Below are positions 57,501 through 64,000 of a stretch of DNA of 64,000 bases, in pieces (the stretch's first letter is position 1; every line of letters starts with the position of its first letter). The notes beneath the pieces were generated by a model that was given only the letters and a program-made list of their open reading frames with translations, was not told the DNA's origin and made no database searches. Where the stretch lies: assembly GCF_000003815.2 (NCBI RefSeq), contig NC_049987.1:14356266-14420265 (forward strand), written 5' to 3'. The stretch comes from Branchiostoma floridae. Lineage: Eukaryota; Chordata; Leptocardii; Amphioxiformes; Branchiostomatidae. The position numbers and the translations under genes were made by a program.

Positions 57501-60500
57501 TTGTGTTTCTGCTTTAGTTTTATTTGTTGAACCAAGAATCTTTTTTTAAAAGAACTCTTAACAGGAATGCTACTTGTGATTCCAAGGGAATGTTCTTGAC
57601 AAGTTTGGGGGTCTTATGCTATAATAGCATGAGTATATCAGAATACATTTACCAGGATTGTATCATTTGCTGAAAGATTATCAAAGTACTTTATAATATA
57701 TACTGATAAAACTCAATGTTTACTTGGCATTCTGATTAAAGAAATACATATTTTACTCCCCTTTCTCTCCTTCAGCCACCATGGATGAGGGTCATGGTTA
57801 AAGAGGTGATATTATGTACCTGACAGGTTTATTATCAGGGGATAAGGAGGATATATAGGATTGAAGGGACTGCTGCATGTCATCAAGATCTTACCCTTAA
57901 CAAAATTGGTTTTTCTGATTAAAAAAGGGAATGCTTCAATCATTACAGGGAATCTATACATGGAAACTTTGTTGAATTTGGATACCAGAATTGTCAAGAA
58001 TGTGCAATGACATTGGACTAAACATTCATGACCTGTCTCATAATTTACAGGTTTGGTGACCAATACACAGAAATTGAGTATGGAAGATTGTTGGATTGTT
58101 AAAACATTGATGACAAGAGATGGTCCCTGTTTTATAACTAACCCCATTTATTGTGCAATATGCTAACATGTGTGGCAGCGGTGTCATATGAATGGTGGAG
58201 GGAAAGAGGTGGCTTTTTAGACTATATGGAGCTACATAAATTTAGATTCATTAGGCAAATCCAGAGTGTGTTTGCTAAGAGGTCTATTTGATATCTTGAA
58301 TTCCCACAACTGTCTTAGCAACCATTACTCAAAACTTGAAGTGTACTTCAAAGAAACTTGACAGAAAAAGTGCATAACATTGGAATAATTCATGTAAACC
58401 TACAAAGCTGTGATTCCAGCCCTTGACTCAAATCCCCTTCCCCATGCTGTTACCCTCCTGATCCATCCCCAACTGATTACCTAGAATACAATTAAATCAC
58501 TAACTAAATGATTTTATACAACAGGGAGTTGACCTGACGAAGAGCACAGCCGCCACCCTAGCGATAGCGGACAAAGAGCGCGCCCGCGGCAGCTGCAACC
58601 CGCTGACCTCGCTCGTCACAGCGATCCCAAACCAAGGTGTCGTTGGTCCATACCAGCGGGTGCCGATCCATTTCCGGTTTGCGCCTCGCTTCAGCTCAGC
58701 CGAGATTGGCTGGAAAGGACTGACGAAGTCTCCGCCGCGCCAGGACTACGCGTTGTACATGAGGTTCGAGATGATTGGCAGTCGAGAGGGCATGGTCACC
58801 AGGGACTTTCTGAATGGGAGCGCCAGAAATGGAGGTAGGTTTTTTAAAAATAATTTGTTAAATAGCTTTTTAAAAATCAGAACAAGAGCCTGATACAATT
58901 GGCGGAATATTGTTGCGACAAGCTCTAAGTGGATACCTCTAATGACCCGACATTACCTTTTGGGTATAGCCGTGAATCATTGCTTTCAACTACAGCAACA
59001 CTGGACCCAAGCCAAACCATACTTATCTTCCAATTCTCCAAGCATCCTATTACACCACTTCCACCTTACATCCTGCCACAGTGACTGCAATATTCACATA
59101 ACTACAGATTCGCACCAAGACAAACAGACAACAACTGATTACAAAACCTCCACTTTCACGGAGGTAAAAAGCTTTCACCCAATAACCATTGTATAAAATC
59201 ATCTTTATTTTTGTTTCTAGTCACAGGCGTTGAAGTCGCCATAACTGCAACAGCTCTCCCCATACTGGTCAACCTTTCCCCGCACAACGCGCTGGACTTC
59301 CACGAGTGTCCGGTAGGGGAACACGTGGACGCGCTGTGCACGCTGCGGAACGAGTCCACCATGTTACCGCTGACATACAAGTTCAGGAAGATTGCTCACT
59401 TCAGCAGCACGCCTTACAAGGGCAAGATTGGGCCAGGTAAGGATAAATGATTGTAGACCAGTCTGTTTGTGAATGAAATGTTACTCAACTAAACACAATT
59501 TCTCACTAGGGCAAAATTATGTTAAAAGTAAAGAAACAGATACTGTGCTTATCATTCAAAGTCATAGTCAAACTTGTCTACATTATTCACTCCAGGACCA
59601 ACTAAATTCACAGATTTGCTGACTGTATAGAAATTAAGACCAAGGACAAGCATATTCACAGTGTCATGAATTTACCTGTGAAAGACTCACAGTATATTTA
59701 TGTTGTTTTTCATTTTCAATTTTATCTGAAACATCTACAGAAAATTTTTTTCTGATATCAACTACATAATTTCTACCCTAAAAAACTCTTGCCCCTTCAG
59801 GAGAAGGACAGGACATTGTCTTCTCCTTTGGTCCAAAACAAGTCGGCAACCTCAGGAGCAACATGGTCATGGACATCGTCGGTTTCCGTGCCAACGAGGA
59901 CGACCCCGCCCGCTTGATAAAGCAGGCCATCCACTCCTTCCCTGTGGAGCTGAACGGGATTGGTCAGCCTCTGGTCAAGAAGAGAGACCCCAGGTTCAAC
60001 CCAGGTATGTAAGGGCAAGTTCATTTCTAATGTTAATGGGGATCCTTGGTTAGATTCAGGTATGATGTACATGTAAGGGCCAGTCCATTTTTAATGTTAT
60101 TGGAGGACCCTATGTTAGATTGAGGTTTGTTATATTAGGCCAGTCCTTTAAATTTAATAAGAGAGGATTGTAGGTTGGATTGAGGTATGGTACAAGGGCC
60201 AGTGCATTTTTCATGTTAAGGGAGGATTCTGGCAGGCCGGATTCCAGCAGGCCATTAGGAAGGGATTACTGGCATACATGTACATGCTGAGAGTTTCTGA
60301 ACAACCTGTCTTACATTTTGTCATCTCCAAGCAGACTGGGGCTAAATTGTTCTCTAAGCAGACATTGGGGTGGCTAAAAATCCTTTTCCAACCTTCGCTC
60401 CTCAACTTGTCACAGGAAAGGACAGCTAAGAAAAAATAGTTTGTTACGATTTAGTCTCCCTAATAACATCTGTTGGACAGTAATTCGGACACTTATTGCA

Positions 60501-63500
60501 AAAAAAAAGGTGACAATTGAAAGTCTGGCATGATTCACTTTATCCTTTACTCTTCTCCCCTTAGGTATAACGCCCCTTGTGGTAGGAGAGACTGGACAGT
60601 TTGTGGACGTGACGTTCTCAGACACGAAGCCGTACACGCCGCGTGCCGCAGTGCTGAACTCCACGAAGACCTCCATCCACACGCCCAAGACTCTGACCGG
60701 GTCACGCGAGGACAGGAACGCCCTGGTGGCCTATCCCAACGACAGGGCAGGCAGCATCAGGCCCAGTGATAGGAGGGAGAAATACAGGTATGAGCTGAGT
60801 CACATAACTTATCGACTTATTAACCCATCAACCTAATAGCTTATTGCACTAATTCTATACCCGGTGTTGTAATCATCTATAGTACATTGTTTAGATTTTG
60901 ATCAAACTGCAAGTTCTTAGATTGAAATCTACAGTAACAGTAAATTTACATATTGGATTAATTTTGTGCAGTTGTGGAAGTTTATATGATGTTTTAAGTT
61001 CCCGGTTGAAACAAGTCTGTAACGCTAGTTCACCTTTATCCGCATATATTCGTTGCATTTATCCACATGGAAATATCAAGTAGACGAACGCTGGTTTCAA
61101 GTTGTAATATGTTCAAACTATAGTAGTTTGAAACTATCGTCCGTCGACTTGATGTCCCTAAATAGCCGCTTTTGAAAGCAACGGATATAGGTTATCCTGC
61201 AGATAAAGGTGAACTAGCGTTAGCACAGTTGTCATACATTGGAAAAGCATATTTTGCATTGTAGAAATCATTGTGACACTGTGGAAAAACAACAACCAAA
61301 ATACAGTTTATTTCTAATCTGTGGCACTAAACTGGTTCAAACTTTGATGATTTGTGAATCCTGACCCGTACTGGTTACCCTCTCAGGACCATCTTCACCA
61401 AAGCGGAGCGCCACACCTTTGTGGACCCAGACTATGCCTACACTGAGGAGGAGGAGCAGAAGAAACATGAGCACAAGCAGAAGTACATCGGCTTCCTCAG
61501 GGAACAGCGGACAAACAGGGAGAAGATGAAAATGGAGAGGTTCGTACTGTCCTGCAGTAGTTCAACCTAGTGCAGGGTTTGATTCTGTCTTTCTTCCATT
61601 AGTACCCACGATCATGACGATGATCATTATGGCAGCGTACACAAGATACCCCAAGTATGATCCACTTGCACTGGGAAGGATCCTTACTCTTTTCAATAAG
61701 TGCTTGGGTTCTTTAACATGCTCGGGGTGTGGCTCTCTCCAAACATGGGACCTCCATTTAACGTCCTATCCAAGGGTCAACCCTAGCCGAAGCTAGGTAC
61801 TTTTCAAAGTGAAGTTAGAAAAGTCGTGCAAAGTTCCTTTTCAAGGGCACAAGATCAATAACATGGCAGATTTCGAACGCAGGACCTCTTGGGCTTGAGC
61901 CCAAAGCACTGCCGATTATGCCACACCCTTCCATAAGACAACAAATGACTGTAACTTTTGTTTCTCTGTTAGTTTTCTGGTAGTTGCTTTAAACAAATCT
62001 CGATTGTCTCTTACATCCTTTCTCCCTTTTATGTTCTTTCAACAGAGAGTTTGTGGAACTGAACAACAAAGTAGACATGGGGATGAAACCAGCATCAGGC
62101 CTCCGACCTCCCAAGGTCAAAGACAAGGACACTATAACTGCCGGCGAGCCCGGCCCGCTCCCCAATGAGAAGACTCGTCTCCTGAGCACGAGGGAACTGC
62201 GGGAAGCGGAAAGGACGGCCACGGTACGGCCGGTCAGCGAAGGACTGAATGCCGTCCCGACCACGCCACAGGAAAAGTCTGACTGTAAGAAGAAACTGAC
62301 ACCACAGGAGCTGCATCAGGTCGTCATTGGTAGGTCAAGGGTCAAGGCCCAAATAAACATTTCGTGCATATTTGTCAAAGGCCTTAAATGGCAAACATTT
62401 TAAAAGCTGTTACACTAGTATTGTTTCGCAGTTATCTTATTTTCTCAGTGTAAAAATGTGTTAAGGGAGTTCCATAGCCTTTTTTAGGCTAATGTGGTCT
62501 TATCCACTGTGTCTATGATACAGTATTGGAAGGTCGCGCCCATCCTTCCACACTTCCACAGCCTTTTACCTCCCCAACCAAAGTCACACCTGGATGGATT
62601 GAGAAAAGTGGTGTGAAGTGCCTTTTCCAAGAACAAAACCTCTATCCAGGATGCCAGGAATTGTGTCCTAGCCTTCCCGCCAGGCCATTCGGCGCCACCC
62701 ACCCTTTGATAATGATCATTTTAATGATTAAATAAACATGCTATAGCATTGTTTTGCAATAATTTGTTTTCCAGTGTACTGATGTTAGTAACTTGTTTTT
62801 GCAGGACCTCCTACCATAGAGTTCGGGGAAGTGTGCCTGCGGTCCACCAGTGTGAAGGAACTGAACATCATGAACAACCTGAACCAGCACATCAGGGTAG
62901 TGGTGGATGTAAGTAGTACATTTAAACCTGTTCAGATGGTGTATGAGGAGGATGCTATGTGGTCTCCATGCATAACATAGTTTGGAAGTGAAATTCAGTT
63001 TTAGCTCAATGTATGTCATGCCTTTTTCAGAGAAAGATTGCCATGGTCTATTATAAAAATATATCTTACTTTATGTCATACCTGGGCCGCGATAATGTTT
63101 GATACGTTTTTTTGGACCGGGTGATAATTTTCCCTATCACACAGGCTTCTTAGTTGTATCACACAGGCTTCCATTGATTAGTGTTGGAATGCACTCCACT
63201 GCAAGCAAACTAAGTTCTTTTGTTCAAATTTTTCTCAAACTGATGTTCTTTCAGAATAAAGTTGTTGGCGCAGGTCGAAACAATGTGTTGAATTTTATCC
63301 TTTTTATGAGTAGTTCAGCAACATAAAGTACAACACGGTGTATTCCGTATCACCCTCAGTCCCTCTCCCTCCCACGGGTCGGATCACATTCGGGTTGGTA
63401 CCTTGTTGTATTCTACATTTATGTATATTGAAATACTGACTGTTTTATGATGTTTCATCCCCCAGATTGACTGTACAGAGCTGCGCCAGACCAGCCCCCT

Positions 63501-63578
63501 GTCCCAGGTGGTCCCGCCCTGTGCCAAGGCTCAGCTGCCTCTCATCTTTGAATCCCACCATAAAGGCAGGTTTCAAAG
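54535..63578 (+). CDS. CFAP47: CFAP47, N-terminal portion (gene continues past the window)
   Basis: Thirteen coding exons join in phase: 54535-54684, 55621-55775, 56357-56564, 57020-57066, 57208-57433, 58525-58834, 59221-59436, 59801-60004, 60565-60787, 61387-61539, 62046-62329, 62805-62908 and 63466-63578, giving 797 residues. I recognise the order of segments from vertebrate CFAP47: V-A-S-G-L in the first Ig-like unit, L-P-L-T-Y-K-F-R-K-I-A-H-F, I-F-T-K, D-Y-A-Y-T, and T-P-Q-E-K then L-T-P-Q-E-L-H-Q. The family is a very large ciliary/flagellar axoneme protein of repeated ASH/MSP-like beta-sandwich domains, needed for sperm flagella in mammals. The part here is roughly the first quarter. 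A charged, likely helical E-E-E-E-Q-K-K-H-E-H-K stretch lies in exon 10. Introns hold MITE and SINE copies. The start follows ACC (ACCATGG context). Confidence 0.9.
61022..61220. mobile_element. 199-bp MITE with TA duplication in CFAP47 intron 9
   Basis: Inverted ends ACGCTAGTTCACCTTTATC and its inverse, flanked by TA at 61020-61021 and 61221-61222, as in Tc1/mariner-type MITEs. Confidence 0.7.
61600..61935 (-). repeat. SINE-like repeat in CFAP47 intron 10
   Basis: The reverse complement carries the ordered blocks of 27600-27835. Its far end has a tRNA-like A box (TGGCATAATCGG) and a degenerate B box (GTTCGAAATC). Confidence 0.6.
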
Positions 63579-64000
63579 GTGAGGACTCTTCCAGGCTTAT
63601 TACAAGGATCTATGTACTGTAAATCCATTTTCATTTTATTTTGCAGTATGACGGGATAGGCAGTTTTCTCAGTGTTTTACAGTAGCAGTTGAAACAGCTC
63701 TGTAGTAAATGCAAAAGCCGCAAAAATAAAACCTATAGTCCAGGATGAGATACCTGAAAAAATGTGGTTAGTAGCACACCCCGTACTTATTTACTTCACT
63801 ATCATAGAATGATATCGTGATGTCTCACAATAATTTTAAGGTATGTTGTTCTACGGTACAGGTGGGACATCATGGTTCTAGGGCTCTTTATGCAAATTAG
63901 GTAATTATGCCTGAATTCACAAAGTTCCAATGCTAAACTTTCTTCCAACACAAATATACACGGGTCAAATTTTCAATGATCACTGTTGCCAGTATTGATC
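63579..64000 (+). other. intron of CFAP47 running off the window
   Basis: Follows a GTGAGG donor. No further exon is seen before the end. Confidence 0.7.

Overview
The window looks like a chordate or invertebrate-deuterostome genome, most probably a lancelet (Branchiostoma). The evidence is intron-rich genes with GT-AG junctions, a tandem pair of NACHT-LRR (NLR-like) genes, a large ciliary gene (CFAP47), and a dense mix of DNA transposons, MITEs, satellites and a tyrosine-recombinase retroelement. Seven N-runs (5289-5388, 21311-21410, 22899-23190, 24492-24591, 28377-28488, 31908-32275, 37161-38034) are assembly gaps. All gene models below were built by hand from splice signals, reading phase and protein pattern. 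No alignment or database search was run, and family names come from recognition.

Layout. 1-1652: 3' end of a DIRS/Ngaro-type retroelement with a decayed tyrosine recombinase and a 94-bp direct repeat. 1653-5209: a 206-bp satellite with a TIR element embedded as a higher-order unit. 5779-7090: diverged relatives of the same satellite. 7381-11387 (minus): intact four-exon NACHT-LRR gene. 13554-17944 (minus): its tandem copy, broken by a 14-bp frameshifting duplication. Between them lies a promoter-like segment that recurs at 39-40 kb. 18.5-33.7 kb: gene-poor and repeat-rich, with an 897-bp hAT-type element, a miniature LTR retrotransposon (TRIM) whose LTRs carry a tRNA-derived sequence, SINE-like repeats and inverted repeats. 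33743-38945: a ~51-bp satellite split by a 4.8-kb transposon carrying a SWIM/YqaJ-nuclease gene (plus) and a THAP zinc-finger gene (minus), resembling the ISL2EU class. 41751-45236 (plus): an unrecognised 84-residue protein gene. 47128-50981 (minus): a four-exon sulfotransferase-like gene with a hAT-type element in intron 1. 51735-53289: a 1.55-kb element with an 8-bp target duplication. 54535 to beyond the window end (plus): the first 13 coding exons of CFAP47.

The host genes (NLR pair, small orphan, sulfotransferase, CFAP47) show no common pathway. The most notable points are: the NLR copies begin with an apparent N-myristoylation plus polybasic membrane-targeting segment instead of a death-fold domain; the TRIM has identical LTRs containing Pol III A/B-box-like sequence; and the THAP + SWIM/YqaJ element sits inside a satellite with a 2-bp AT duplication.
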